Shown here one piece after another: positions 54,874-63,458 of a DNA stretch of 64,000 nt. Position numbers and translations under genes: made by a program. The notes beneath the pieces are model-generated. The model was not told the DNA's origin, made no database searches, and was given only the letters and a program-made list of their open reading frames with translations. Source of the stretch: Lachnospiraceae bacterium (GTDB taxonomy: Bacteria; Bacillota; Clostridia; Lachnospirales; Lachnospiraceae); contig JAQXGF010000027.1 in the NCBI GenBank assembly GCA_029006155.1, positions 62,001-126,000 of the forward strand, read 5' to 3'. The first letter of the stretch is position 1; every line of letters starts with the position of its first letter.

Positions 54874-55575
54874 ATGGCAGAGAAAAAAGCAACCAGTGAG
54901 CACCATCTGCGGCTCACCTCACAGGAGCATTATTCAGATGCATTTCTGACGAGTGCGTTTCTGGCACTTTCGGGAGGACTGCAGGACGCATATACGTATA
55001 ATACAAGAGACGAAGTGTTTTCCAATGCTCAGACAGGCAACGTCGTGCTCATGAGCCAGCATCTCATGCTCGGAGAATGGAGTGATTGCGTGCGCTATCT
55101 TGTCCCGGTGCTCGCCTTTGCACTTGGGGTATTTATAGCAGAGCGGATCAGCCACCGCTATAAATATGCACAGAAAATACACTGGCGGCAGCTCATTCTG
55201 GCGCTTGAGATCGGGATCTTGTTTATCGTTGGCTTCATTCCACAGCAGTTCAATATGGCAGCGACTGTGCTCGTCTCCTTAGCCTGCGCAATGCAGGTTC
55301 AGACCTTCCGCAAGGTCGGCGGCTTCTCCTATGCGAGCACGATGTGCATCGGCAATCTCAGAAGCGGTACAGACGCACTTTCCGTCTACTTCCGCGAGCA
55401 CAAGCCAGGCCAGCTGCGTCAGGCCATGTACTACTTTGGCGTCATCCTCATGTTTGCGATCGGCGCCGGAATCGGTGGCAACCTTTCCGTCTGGTACGGC
55501 ATCCGTGTGATCTGGGTATCGTGCATTCTGCTGGCGGTGAGCTATCTGCTGATGGAGATGGATAAGTGGAAATAG
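54874..55575 (+). CDS. DUF1275/YoaK-family membrane protein
   Basis: A 233-residue protein with six hydrophobic segments. The family signatures are LALSGGLQDAYTYNTRDEVFSNAQTGNVVLMSQHLMLGEW and MCIGNLRSGTDAL. Function in this family is undetermined; transport has been suggested. AGGAG lies 8 nt before the ATG. It appears monocistronic with its own promoter. Confidence 0.88.
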   Translation: MAEKKATSEHHLRLTSQEHYSDAFLTSAFLALSGGLQDAYTYNTRDEVFSNAQTGNVVLMSQHLMLGEWSDCVRYLVPVLAFALGVFIAERISHRYKYAQKIHWRQLILALEIGILFIVGFIPQQFNMAATVLVSLACAMQVQTFRKVGGFSYASTMCIGNLRSGTDALSVYFREHKPGQLRQAMYYFGVILMFAIGAGIGGNLSVWYGIRVIWVSCILLAVSYLLMEMDKWK

Positions 55576-55590
55576 AATTTTCGCTTTTAC

Positions 55591-55619
55591 TTGACCATCC
55601 TTCCTGCCTTGTGTAAACT
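55591..55619 (+). promoter_or_regulatory. degV promoter
   Basis: TTGACC (55591-55596) and TAAACT (55614-55619) are 17 bp apart, 40 bp before the DegV start. Confidence 0.65.
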
Positions 55620-55659
55620 AGAGACAGAAAAACCAACCAGTCAGGGAGGAGTGTTTATT

Positions 55660-56547
55660 ATGGGAGAATACATCATCAGCTGTTGCTCCACGGCAGATCT
55701 TACTGAGGCACATTTTCGGGAGCGCGACATACATTATATCTGTTTCCATTATGAACTGGACGGAAAGCAGTACCTGGACGACCTTGGAAAGTCAATACCG
55801 TTTCCGGAGTTTTATGCGGCGATGGCAAATGGCGCGATGACGAAGACTTCGCAGATTAACGCGGAGGAGTTTGAGGAATATTTTGAGCCGTTTTTGAAGG
55901 AGGGCAAGGATATTTTGCATGTCTGCCTGTCCTCTGGCATTTCCGGTGTGATCAATTCGGCGATGATCGCAAAGGCAAGTCTGGAGGAAAAGTATCCGGA
56001 ACGCAAGATCTGCGTAGTCGATTCTCTGGCGGCTTCATCCGGTTACGGGCTTTTGATGGATAAGGTCGCAGACCAGAGGGATGCGGGACTGTCCCTTGGT
56101 GAGCTGGAACAGTGGATTGTGGCACACCGGCTGGAGGTCAATCACTGGTTCTTCTCGACGGATCTGACCTTCTATATCCGCGGAGGACGTATTTCCAAGA
56201 CGGCAGGATTTGTCGGTGGCCTTCTGAATATCTGCCCGCTTCTGAATGTCAATGATGAAGGCAAGCTGATCCCCCGTAGCAAGATCCGCACGAAGCGCAA
56301 GGTGATCGCGGCAATCGTCGAGCGGATGAAGGAAAATGCGGCAAATGGGGCAGACTATGCAGAGAAATGCTATATTTCCCAGTCGGCATGCCTGGAGGAT
56401 GCGAAAGCGGTGGCTGCGCAGGTAGAAGCATATTTCCCGCATCTGAAGGGAAAGGTCGAGATCAATGACATCGGTACGACGATCGGCAGCCATACCGGCC
56501 CGGGGACAGTCGCGTTGTTCTTCTGGGGGAAGAAGCGGGAGCGGTAA
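55660..56547 (+). CDS. DegV-family fatty-acid-binding protein
   Basis: A 295-residue DegV/FakB-like protein with CCSTADLTEAHF at the start, the LSSGISGVINSA ligand motif near 95 and a C-terminal GPGTVALFFWG. By family it binds a fatty acid and presents it to the FakA kinase; fakA is not in the window. GGGAGGAG precedes the ATG at 55660, and the track start lies within the promoter. The next gene starts 24 bp later. Confidence 0.92.
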   Translation: MGEYIISCCSTADLTEAHFRERDIHYICFHYELDGKQYLDDLGKSIPFPEFYAAMANGAMTKTSQINAEEFEEYFEPFLKEGKDILHVCLSSGISGVINSAMIAKASLEEKYPERKICVVDSLAASSGYGLLMDKVADQRDAGLSLGELEQWIVAHRLEVNHWFFSTDLTFYIRGGRISKTAGFVGGLLNICPLLNVNDEGKLIPRSKIRTKRKVIAAIVERMKENAANGADYAEKCYISQSACLEDAKAVAAQVEAYFPHLKGKVEINDIGTTIGSHTGPGTVALFFWGKKRER

Positions 56548-56571
56548 GCATGCAATAAGAGAGGAAGCGAA

Positions 56572-57048
56572 ATGGACGAAGAGACAAAGAAGGAAAAAAC
56601 AGGCATGGAAAGACATCCAGAAGGCCGTTTTCTGAAATATATACAAAATGCCTGCCATGCGCTGGAACTTGTGGCTGCGTTGCTGGTGCTGGTCGGAATC
56701 GTGCTGGCGCTGGTGAGTCTGCTGCGGGATCTCTCCTTGTTTCGGGCTCTGGCCTCTGAGACGGATGCATTTGCGGAATATCTGGAGAAGATCTTTACGA
56801 TCGTCATCGGCATTGAGTTTTTACAGATGCTTTGCCGTCCGGATTCGGAGTATGTGCTGGAGATCCTCATTTTTCTGGTCGCACGGCATATGATCGTGGG
56901 GCATACGACACCGTATGAAGACTTTGTGTCGGTCATCAGTGTCATTTTACTCTGCATTGTCCGGCGCTACCTGCGTATTATGAAGCAGCAGGGCAATCAG
57001 TCGTTTTTGCTCTGGCGCAGGAAAGACGATGCATCCGGAAGAATGTGA
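56572..57048 (+). CDS. PsiE-like small membrane protein
   Basis: A 158-residue protein with three to four hydrophobic segments (LELVAALLVLVGIVLALV; IFTIVIGIEFLQML; VLEILIFLVARHMIVGH; FVSVISVILLCIVRRYL). The ARHMIVGHTTPYED motif fits the PsiE (phosphate-starvation-inducible) family, whose function is unknown. It follows the degV-like gene by 24 bp and probably shares its transcript. Confidence 0.75.
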   Translation: MDEETKKEKTGMERHPEGRFLKYIQNACHALELVAALLVLVGIVLALVSLLRDLSLFRALASETDAFAEYLEKIFTIVIGIEFLQMLCRPDSEYVLEILIFLVARHMIVGHTTPYEDFVSVISVILLCIVRRYLRIMKQQGNQSFLLWRRKDDASGRM

Positions 57049-57076
57049 ACAAAGTATGAAATCCGATTTGGATGAC

Positions 57077-57104
57077 TTGCAATCTGTTCTATTAGTGCTA
57101 TAAT
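57077..57104 (+). promoter_or_regulatory. Promoter of the ctc/L25 leader
   Basis: TTGCAA (57077-57082) and TATAAT (57099-57104) are 16 bp apart. Transcription would begin near 57111, almost 240 nt before the L25 start codon. Confidence 0.7.
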
Positions 57105-57128
57105 GACCATAGTGCATAGGGAACTTAC

Positions 57129-57160
57129 AAAGAGCTCTGAACTACACGGAGCTCTTTTCA
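57129..57160 (+). terminator. Early terminator in the ctc/L25 leader
   Basis: AAAGAGCTC pairs with GAGCTCTTT, followed by TTCATT. It could end the psiE-like transcript, or attenuate the transcript that begins about 20 nt before it. Confidence 0.75.
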
Positions 57161-57335
57161 TTATGTACGGGCCAAGGGCTGTTTCCAGAAAAACTGAAAG
57201 ACCTGAAGACCAGACCAGGATCGTGATACCACGACCGGGTCAAATACCTGAGGTATTTGACTCTCGCGGCAGTCGCCAGATATGCCATCAGGCGTGGCTA
57301 TCAGGCTCGTTGCTCGCGGAAATAAGGAAAAACAG
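57161..57335 (+). ncRNA. Structured 5' leader of ctc/L25
   Basis: The leader contains stems GATCGTG-ATAC-CACGACC (about 57219-57236) and a perfect 10-bp hairpin GTCAAATACC-TGA-GGTATTTGAC (57239-57261), then further GC-rich pairing possibilities up to the ribosome site. The dense folding suggests a cis-regulatory leader, perhaps bound by L25 itself. I do not recognise a named Rfam family. Confidence 0.4.
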
Positions 57336-57347
57336 GAGGAACAGATT

Positions 57348-57935
57348 ATGATTACAACATTGAAAGCGCAGAAGAGAGATACAGCAGTAAAGGCAAAGAA
57401 GTTAAGACGGGATGGATTTACGACCGGTGTTCTGTACGGGCGCGAGATGGAAGAGTCCATGCCGCTTCAGTTTGATACAAAAGATGCGATGCGGTTTATC
57501 GGCAAGAATGCAAAGGGTGCACAGGTCATTCTGGATCTGGGAGATAAAAAGGTCAGCGCGATTGTAAAAGATATTGATTATAACAGCATGCAGCGTCAGA
57601 TTATGTCTCTGGATTTCCAGGCTCTGGTAAAGGGCGAGAAGATTTCCACCAGTGTTCCGGTCAAGCTTGAAAATGTGGAGATCGTACAGGGTATTGTAGA
57701 GCAGGAGCTTTCCGAGATTCATTACAAGGCAGAGCCGGATCAGCTGCTGGATACAATTGTGATTGACTTTAAGGAGATTTCTCCGGAGGTACGGGACATG
57801 CATGTCAAGGATCTGCATCTGGAGGAGAAAGGCATCCATCTGATCACACCGGCAGATGACACGATCTTCCATGTAGCGGACTATGCGAAGGCAGAAGAGA
57901 CGGACGATGCAGAGGGAGAAGCTGCAGCAGAATAA
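57348..57935 (+). CDS. rplY: 50S ribosomal protein L25/general stress protein Ctc
   Basis: A 195-residue two-domain L25/TL5/Ctc protein that binds 5S rRNA. The N-terminal L25 domain (LKAQKRDTAVKAKKLRRDGFTTGVLYG) is followed by the TL5-type beta domain (VPVKLENVEIVQGIVEQELSEIHYKAEP) and an acidic tail. AGGAGGA lies 8 nt before the ATG; the longer track start is unsupported. In Bacillus, ctc is a stress-regulated gene. Confidence 0.95.
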   Translation: MITTLKAQKRDTAVKAKKLRRDGFTTGVLYGREMEESMPLQFDTKDAMRFIGKNAKGAQVILDLGDKKVSAIVKDIDYNSMQRQIMSLDFQALVKGEKISTSVPVKLENVEIVQGIVEQELSEIHYKAEPDQLLDTIVIDFKEISPEVRDMHVKDLHLEEKGIHLITPADDTIFHVADYAKAEETDDAEGEAAAE

Positions 57936-57968
57936 AAAAGACGGCAGACAGAATAGAGAAAAGTGAGG

Positions 57969-58007
57969 GCTTCCTGTGATCTGGAGAAGGTTACAGGAAG
58001 CTTTTTT
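57969..58007 (+). terminator. ctc/L25 terminator
   Basis: A 9-bp stem GCTTCCTGT / ACAGGAAGC followed by TTTTTT. Confidence 0.92.
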
Positions 58008-58266
58008 ATTTAAAATTTTATTTGGGTGAGAGAATCTGGAACATCTGGTGTTATTGTGATTAGAGACAGCAAAGAACATTACCGAAATAAAAATCGCATA
58101 TAAAACATATAAAATAAGAAAGAAATGCGAATGTAAAAGGAAATGGGAAATAATTGTGAAATGAGAAAAAACGGGGTTGACATCCGAAAGAATGGTAGAT
58201 ATACTGAAATGGTTTCTGGTTAGATTTGAAAAAAAGATAGAAAAAATAAAGGATTTAAAAGACCAT
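58008..58266 (+). promoter_or_regulatory. AT-rich gap with GGDEF-gene promoter
   Basis: The gap after L25 is AT-rich and shows no gene. TTGACA (58177-58182) and TATACT (58200-58205), 17 bp apart, make a near-consensus promoter inside the first codons of the track ORF, which argues for a later translation start. Confidence 0.6.
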
Positions 58267-59547
58267 ATGTGGGAAGAAAAAGAAAATGCCGGGCTGATGC
58301 AAAGTGAAGCGACGAGACGGATACGAAAAAGGAGAAGACGTAAGACGGCGATACAGACCGTCTGGCTTTTGAGTATTGCAGTCATGCTGGGTGGACTGGT
58401 CTATGGAAATCTGAGCGGGAGTCATCTGCCGCGTACCACCTGTATCATCGGAATACTGGGACTGGTTCTGCTCGTTACTTATTTTATATGGAATGTGCGC
58501 ACGCTGCGGGAGCTTTCGGTCAGTAAGGCAGAGGCAGAGCAGGAGCTGGAGCGCAGTTCTACACTGATTCGGTGTGTCACGGAACTGTCCTCGAATCAGG
58601 ATGTGGATGCGGCGATCAACCGGCTTCTGGAAATCATCGATATTTATTTTAAGGGTGACCGCACTTACATTTTTGAGATTGATGAAGAGCGTCAGATTGT
58701 CCACAACAGTTATGAGTATGCGGCAGAGGGCGTCTCAAAGGAGATTGACAATCTGGATGAAGTGCCAATACAGATCATCGCATCCTGGATTGAGAAGTTC
58801 CATAAGCAGGGAAGCTTTTATATCTCCAATCTGGATCAGGAAAAGGACCGGGAGGATGAACGGGCTTATGAATGTCTGAAAGCGCAGAACATCGACAGTC
58901 TGATCGCAGTGCCGCTTATAAAGGAGAAAGAAATCATAGGGTTCCTTGGCGTCGATAACCCAAGAGAGCATTATCGTGACTTTCCGTTTTTGTCGTCCGT
59001 GCAGTTCTTTATTATGAACCGTCTGGATACGAAGATGCAGCAGGAGGAGCTGCAGTTTCTTTCCTACCGGGATGCACTGACGAACCTCTACAATCGCAAC
59101 CGCTATATCAGTGTGCTGGAGAGTTACCAGCAGCGAGAGGGGGAGGGGATTCCAAGGATCGGTGTCGCCTACATGGATCTGAACGGTCTGAAAAAGATCA
59201 ACGATGAGCAGGGGCATGAGGCCGGTGATTCCTTTATCCGTCGGGCTGCCCAGCAGATCGTGGCTGTATTCCCGGAGCATACCTACCGGATCGGCGGAGA
59301 TGAATTTGTCGTCATCTATCCGGATGTGGAGGAGCGGCAGTTTGCGTATCTTATCACGCAGCTGCAGCGCAATGCAAAGGAGCATCAGGTCAGTCTCTCC
59401 TATGGCATCGTGTGGGAGGAAACCTGCATGAACCTCGAAGTGCTGCTCAAGCAGGCAGACCATAAAATGTATGAGGACAAAAAGCGCTATTATTCCAATG
59501 AGCAGTATGACCGCCGCCATCGGAGTGGAAAATCGGATAAAGCCTGA
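58267..59547 (+). CDS. GAF-GGDEF diguanylate cyclase
   Basis: This protein should make cyclic di-GMP. It has two N-terminal membrane helices (TVWLLSIAVMLGGLVYG; TCIIGILGLVLLVTYFIW), a coiled linker, a GAF domain (about 105-255, TYIFEIDEERQIVHNSYEYA; SLIAVPLIKEKEIIGFLGVDN) and a GGDEF domain with active motif RIGGDEFVVIYP and the DALTNLYNRNRY entry. The I-site RxxD is not evident. The start at 58267 is chosen because a strong promoter overlaps the earlier ATG at 58192 and TTG at 58177; its ribosome site is weak, so this remains open. Confidence 0.88.
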   Translation: MWEEKENAGLMQSEATRRIRKRRRRKTAIQTVWLLSIAVMLGGLVYGNLSGSHLPRTTCIIGILGLVLLVTYFIWNVRTLRELSVSKAEAEQELERSSTLIRCVTELSSNQDVDAAINRLLEIIDIYFKGDRTYIFEIDEERQIVHNSYEYAAEGVSKEIDNLDEVPIQIIASWIEKFHKQGSFYISNLDQEKDREDERAYECLKAQNIDSLIAVPLIKEKEIIGFLGVDNPREHYRDFPFLSSVQFFIMNRLDTKMQQEELQFLSYRDALTNLYNRNRYISVLESYQQREGEGIPRIGVAYMDLNGLKKINDEQGHEAGDSFIRRAAQQIVAVFPEHTYRIGGDEFVVIYPDVEERQFAYLITQLQRNAKEHQVSLSYGIVWEETCMNLEVLLKQADHKMYEDKKRYYSNEQYDRRHRSGKSDKA

Positions 59548-59570
59548 GCATTTTTAGCTCTGCAGAAAAG

Positions 59571-59597
59571 ACAGTCGTCGGATGACGGCTGTTTTTG
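59571..59597 (+). terminator. Terminator after the GGDEF gene
   Basis: ACAGTCGTC pairs with GACGGCTGT (with G-U), followed by TTTTTG. Confidence 0.85.
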
Positions 59598-59631
59598 TGT
59601 TACAGAACTTTTTTTGTATGGAAAAAAATAC

Positions 59632-59660
59632 TTGCCATCTCATCCGGTATCGGTTACTAT
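59632..59660 (+). promoter_or_regulatory. Promoter of the NitT/TauT-type ABC operon
   Basis: TTGCCA (59632-59637) and TACTAT (59655-59660) are separated by 17 bp. No TPP or other riboswitch is recognised in the roughly 90-nt leader. Confidence 0.65.
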
Positions 59661-59750
59661 ATCAGTGTTGTAATACGGTAGCAAGGTAAAGCAAAAGCGA
59701 GTTAAAGTATCGGAACAGAAACAGGAAATAAAAGAAAAGGACGGGAAGCT

Positions 59751-60638
59751 ATGACAAACACAGCGGCAGAGAAAAACAGATATGTGATGGCAGGGGAAGC
59801 GATAGCAGCCGGAGCAGTGGCACACGGATCTGTACAGGGAAGCAAAAAGACGGTTAAAAAACAAAGGCAGGGTGCACGGAGCAACCGGATGCTCTCCGGT
59901 ATCTGTTTTCTGCTGATCATTGGATTCTGGTGCGCGGCTTCGTATGGAAAATGGGTCGATGAGATGTTCCTTCCGAGCCCGACAGCGGTACTGGAAAAGC
60001 TTTTGAGCATGGCAAAGGACGGCTCTTTGTGGGCGAACTGCCAGGAGTCGACGGTGCGCGTGCTGGTCGGCTGGTTCTGGTCTGCGGTCATCGCACTTCC
60101 GGTCGGTATGCTGATGGCAAATTCGAAAAAGTTCTGTGCGTTTGTTCAGCCGATCATCGAATTCGCACGGTATCTGCCGGTCGTAGCGCTCGTTCCGCTG
60201 ACCCTTCTGTATCTGGGGATCGGGGAATCCCAGAAGTACACGATTATTTTCCTCGGCACGTTCTTCCAGCTGGTGCTGATGGTATGTGATACGGTATCCG
60301 GTGTGGACCGGAATATGATCAATGCGGCGCGGACACTTGGAGCAGGGAGATTGCAGATTTATAAGGAAGTTATTTTTCCGGCGGCACTTCCGGGTCTGAT
60401 GGATGATTTCCGGCTGACGATCGGCTGGGCGTGGACGTATCTGGTCGTCGCGGAGATGGTGGCAGCGAGCAATGGACTCGGCTATATGATCCTCCGCTCT
60501 CAGCGGTATCTGGCGACGGATACGATCTTTGCAGGACTGATCCTCATCGGGCTGATCGGACTTGTGACGGACTGGATTTTCCGGATTCTGACCCGGATCG
60601 TAGCGCCGTGGCAGGATCGACTCGGTGATGCAAAATAA
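59751..60638 (+). CDS. NitT/TauT-family ABC transporter permease
   Basis: A 295-residue permease of the SsuC/TauC/ThiX group. A long, positively charged cytoplasmic N-terminus (1-45) is followed by six helices and the coupling motif NAARTLGAGRLQIYKEVIFPAALPG. LPSPTAVLEKLLSMAKDGSLW is characteristic. It works with the downstream ATPase and binding protein. The substrate could be a sulfonate, a pyrimidine thiamine precursor or nitrate-like anion; no catabolic gene nearby decides. Confidence 0.9.
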   Translation: MTNTAAEKNRYVMAGEAIAAGAVAHGSVQGSKKTVKKQRQGARSNRMLSGICFLLIIGFWCAASYGKWVDEMFLPSPTAVLEKLLSMAKDGSLWANCQESTVRVLVGWFWSAVIALPVGMLMANSKKFCAFVQPIIEFARYLPVVALVPLTLLYLGIGESQKYTIIFLGTFFQLVLMVCDTVSGVDRNMINAARTLGAGRLQIYKEVIFPAALPGLMDDFRLTIGWAWTYLVVAEMVAASNGLGYMILRSQRYLATDTIFAGLILIGLIGLVTDWIFRILTRIVAPWQDRLGDAK

Positions 60639-60654
60639 ACAGAAGGAGACAGAT

Positions 60655-61443
60655 ATGAGCAGAAAAACAAAACTTCAGGTAAAAAATCTGTCCAGAATTT
60701 ATGAAGGAAACAACGGGCCGGTGGTGGCACTTCAGGATGTTAATCTGGAGGTCGAGGAGTCGGAATTTGTCATGATCGTCGGTCCGTCCGGATGCGGAAA
60801 GACGACGCTGATCAATATCATCGGAGGGCTGGATGAAGCGACTTCCGGTGAGGTGCTGCTGGATGGAACGCCGGTAAGTGCACCTGGGGCAGACCGCGGG
60901 ATGGTCTTTCAGGGATACAGCCTGTTTCCATGGCTGAATGTCCAGAAAAATGTCGAATTTGGGCTGAAGATGAAAGGAATCCCGGCGGCGGAGCGTGCCG
61001 AACAGGCGCAGAAGTATATTGAGCTGGTCGGCCTGAAGGGCTTTGAGACGGCATTGCCGAAGCAACTGTCCGGTGGCATGAAGCAGCGCGTGGCGATCGC
61101 ACGAACACTGGCAAATGAGCCGCAGGTGCTTCTGATGGACGAGCCGTTTGGTGCACTGGATGCCCAGACACGTGTCGTGATGCAGGAACTGCTGGCAGAT
61201 ATCAGCCGACGGACCGGGACGACCATACTCTTTATCACACACGATATCGATGAGGCGGTGTTGCTCGGAGAGCGCGTCTATGTGATGAGCCGCAGGCCGG
61301 GAACGGTGCGGGATGTCATAACGGTAGATATTCCGGGGGAGCGCAGCCATAATTCCCTGGTTCTTCCGGAGTTTCTGGAGACAAAGAAGCAGATCATGGA
61401 TATGCTCTGGCAGGAGAGCCAGGACGCAGCACTGGGACGGTAG
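60655..61443 (+). CDS. NitT/TauT-family ABC transporter ATP-binding protein
   Basis: A 262-residue ATPase with Walker A GPSGCGKTT, signature LSGGMKQRVAIART and Walker B VLLMDEPFGALDAQT; the H-loop is in ITHDIDEAV. AAGGAGA lies 7 nt before the ATG at 60655, which is 16 bp after the permease stop. Confidence 0.93.
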   Translation: MSRKTKLQVKNLSRIYEGNNGPVVALQDVNLEVEESEFVMIVGPSGCGKTTLINIIGGLDEATSGEVLLDGTPVSAPGADRGMVFQGYSLFPWLNVQKNVEFGLKMKGIPAAERAEQAQKYIELVGLKGFETALPKQLSGGMKQRVAIARTLANEPQVLLMDEPFGALDAQTRVVMQELLADISRRTGTTILFITHDIDEAVLLGERVYVMSRRPGTVRDVITVDIPGERSHNSLVLPEFLETKKQIMDMLWQESQDAALGR

Positions 61444-61515
61444 GACAGCATATCTGCAGGACGGATGGCGATCGCAATCGACTCCGTTATCTGCAAAAGA
61501 AAGAGGAGGAAATGA

Positions 61516-62490
61516 ATGATGAAAAAATGGAAATGGATGGCAGCAACGATACCGGCAGCGCTTCTGGCGGGATCACTCACAGCGATGGCAGCCGAGACAA
61601 AAGATGTGACGATGGCATTCTGCACGTGGACCGGATATTCTCCGATGTTCATTGCAAAGGAACAGGGATATTTTGAGGATGCAGGACTGAACGTGGACAT
61701 CCAGGTCATTGAGGATGAATCGACCTATGCGGCGCTGATCACGCAGGGCAGTATTCAATTCCTGGCGACGGCACAGGATCCGAATATCAAGATGTTTGCA
61801 AATGGCGCAAAGAGCCGCTATGTGCTTGCGATGGACGCGTCTGAAGGCGCAGACGGATTGGTCGCATCTGCGGATATTCAGTCATTGGATGATCTGAAGG
61901 GAAAGAAGCTGGCACTGGATAAATCAGCTTCCTCCTACTATTTCTTCCTCACGGCACTGGAGCAGGGCAGCAGCCTGACAGAAGATGATATCGAGGTCAT
62001 CGAGATGGGCGATACGACGCAGGCAGGACTGGCCTTTATGAGCGGATCCGTCGATGCGGCGATCATGTGGGAGCCGGAGCTCTCTGAGGCGCTGGACAGT
62101 GTGGATGGTGCGCATGCACTTGTGACGAGTGCAGATTATCCGGATACGATTCTCGACAGTCTGGTCGTCAATACCGCTTATGCAGAGGAGAATCCGGATG
62201 TCGTAGCGGCAGTGTCGGATGCATGGTATCAGGCAGTCGACTTTCTGAATGCAAATCCGGATCAGGCGTATGAGATGATGGCAAGCGGTTTTGAGGAAGT
62301 GACGGCAGAAGATGTGGCGAGCGATGTCCAGGGGCTGAAATTCTTTGGCAAGGCAGAAAATGAGCAGCTCGATGATGAGGCGAACGACGACTCCATTTAC
62401 GCGATCAGCCAGAAGATGGCCGATTTCTGGATGGAAAAAGGAGAGTGCCAGACGGACGATCTGACGGACTTCTTTGAACTGGTAAAATAA
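61516..62490 (+). CDS. NitT/TauT-family ABC substrate-binding protein
   Basis: A 324-residue exported protein with a signal peptide cut after AMA (no lipobox cysteine). The SsuA/NMT1-like fold starts VTMAFCTWTGYSPMFIAKEQGYFEDAGLNVDI, with WEPELSEALD in the second lobe. The family binds taurine, alkanesulfonates, nitrate or thiamine pyrimidine; the FCTWTGYSP ligand loop does not match one I can name. AGGAGG lies 6 nt before the ATG. It ends the operon. Confidence 0.9.
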   Translation: MMKKWKWMAATIPAALLAGSLTAMAAETKDVTMAFCTWTGYSPMFIAKEQGYFEDAGLNVDIQVIEDESTYAALITQGSIQFLATAQDPNIKMFANGAKSRYVLAMDASEGADGLVASADIQSLDDLKGKKLALDKSASSYYFFLTALEQGSSLTEDDIEVIEMGDTTQAGLAFMSGSVDAAIMWEPELSEALDSVDGAHALVTSADYPDTILDSLVVNTAYAEENPDVVAAVSDAWYQAVDFLNANPDQAYEMMASGFEEVTAEDVASDVQGLKFFGKAENEQLDDEANDDSIYAISQKMADFWMEKGECQTDDLTDFFELVK

Positions 62491-62517
62491 GCGCGCGGCA
62501 AAAGAAGAGAAAAAATG

Positions 62518-62556
62518 AGGCTTCGAAGTAAGAGAACTGCTTCGAAGCCTTTTTAC
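62518..62556 (+). terminator. Terminator of the NitT/TauT operon
   Basis: An 11-bp perfect stem AGGCTTCGAAG / CTTCGAAGCCT followed by TTTT. Confidence 0.92.
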
Positions 62557-62591
62557 GGTAAGATCTTATAGAAAAACCGGCCTATGCAGGA

Positions 62592-63383
62592 TTATTCTGC
62601 AGCGGTCACAGATGTGATATGCGGATTTACGCCCTCGTACCAGTACAGGAAGCCTTCCAGATCGATCTTGTCGCCGATCTTCAGCTCCTTGACTGCTTTG
62701 TACACGTCGGTCGTGTTATCGCACAGATAAGACTCAACGGTGAAGGTATAGGTCTCGCCGTTTAAGGAAACGTTGAAGTAAAGGTCGTCTCCATCAGAGC
62801 CGGATCCATCGTAGTTGTAAAGGAATGCGACGTCGTTGCCAGACTCATCCTGACCGGCAGCTTCTACCGTCATACCTTTGAAGGAAACGAACTGGTTCTG
62901 GTAATCGATCAGCTCATCTTTGCCGAGCAGGTCGGTGACATCCTTGACCGGAGCGATGTACTCGCCGTCTTCGATCTCGAACGTCGCGTCTGCGATCTCG
63001 ATCTCGCCGGACCATTCAGCCTTGTAGCCAGTGACTTTGATCTTGGTACCCGGAACGAGCTTTGCATAGTCGTCCTCGGAGCAGGCAGCGTTGTATATAA
63101 AATAAGCGCCGTCCTTATCCTGGGTATAGAGGGTAGCCTTGTCCTCCCACCAGGACTGCTTTGCCTGTACATAAGCCTCGATGACTACCTCGTCATCAAC
63201 AGCTGCAGCCATGTACTCGTCGTAGGTCATAACGCCCTCGGACTTTACATCTTCCGACTCTGCCTCAAAAGCAGCCTCGGTAGCAGCTTCCGTAGCGGCC
63301 TCTGTAGTCTCTTCTGCCATAGCCGTGCAGGAAAATGCGAATGCCATGGAAAGTGTCAGTGCCAGTGCAATGTTCTTTTTCAT
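62592..63383 (-). CDS. Exported protein with TEAA-repeat linker and OB-like domains
   Basis: A 263-residue secreted protein. The signal peptide (MKKNIALALTLSMAFAFSCTAMA) holds a cysteine that is not a good lipobox. A TTEAATEAATEAAFEAE linker follows, then two stretches that resemble OB-fold strands (EVVIEAYVQAKQSWWEDKATLYTQD; IDYQNQFVSFKGMTVEA). It is highly acidic. I recognise no named family; ligand or nucleic-acid binding outside the cell is possible. AAAGGAG precedes the ATG, and a minus-strand promoter lies at 63427-63454. Confidence 0.75.
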   Translation of the reverse strand: MKKNIALALTLSMAFAFSCTAMAEETTEAATEAATEAAFEAESEDVKSEGVMTYDEYMAAAVDDEVVIEAYVQAKQSWWEDKATLYTQDKDGAYFIYNAACSEDDYAKLVPGTKIKVTGYKAEWSGEIEIADATFEIEDGEYIAPVKDVTDLLGKDELIDYQNQFVSFKGMTVEAAGQDESGNDVAFLYNYDGSGSDGDDLYFNVSLNGETYTFTVESYLCDNTTDVYKAVKELKIGDKIDLEGFLYWYEGVNPHITSVTAAE

Positions 63384-63426
63384 AATACCTCTCCTTTTTG
63401 TTTATGAAGTTTGATTTGCAAAGATC

Positions 63427-63454
63427 ATTATAACCTAATTTCCGAATAATTCAA
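63427..63454 (-). promoter_or_regulatory. Promoter of the exported TEAA protein
   Basis: On the minus strand TTGAAT (63454-63449) and TATAAT (63432-63427) are 16 bp apart, directly after the stop of the upstream gene. Confidence 0.6.
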
Positions 63455-63458
63455 TTGC

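Noticed and set aside
57103-57351. 82-residue ORF before L25
   Set aside because: It runs through the leader terminator and hairpins and has no ribosome site at its start.
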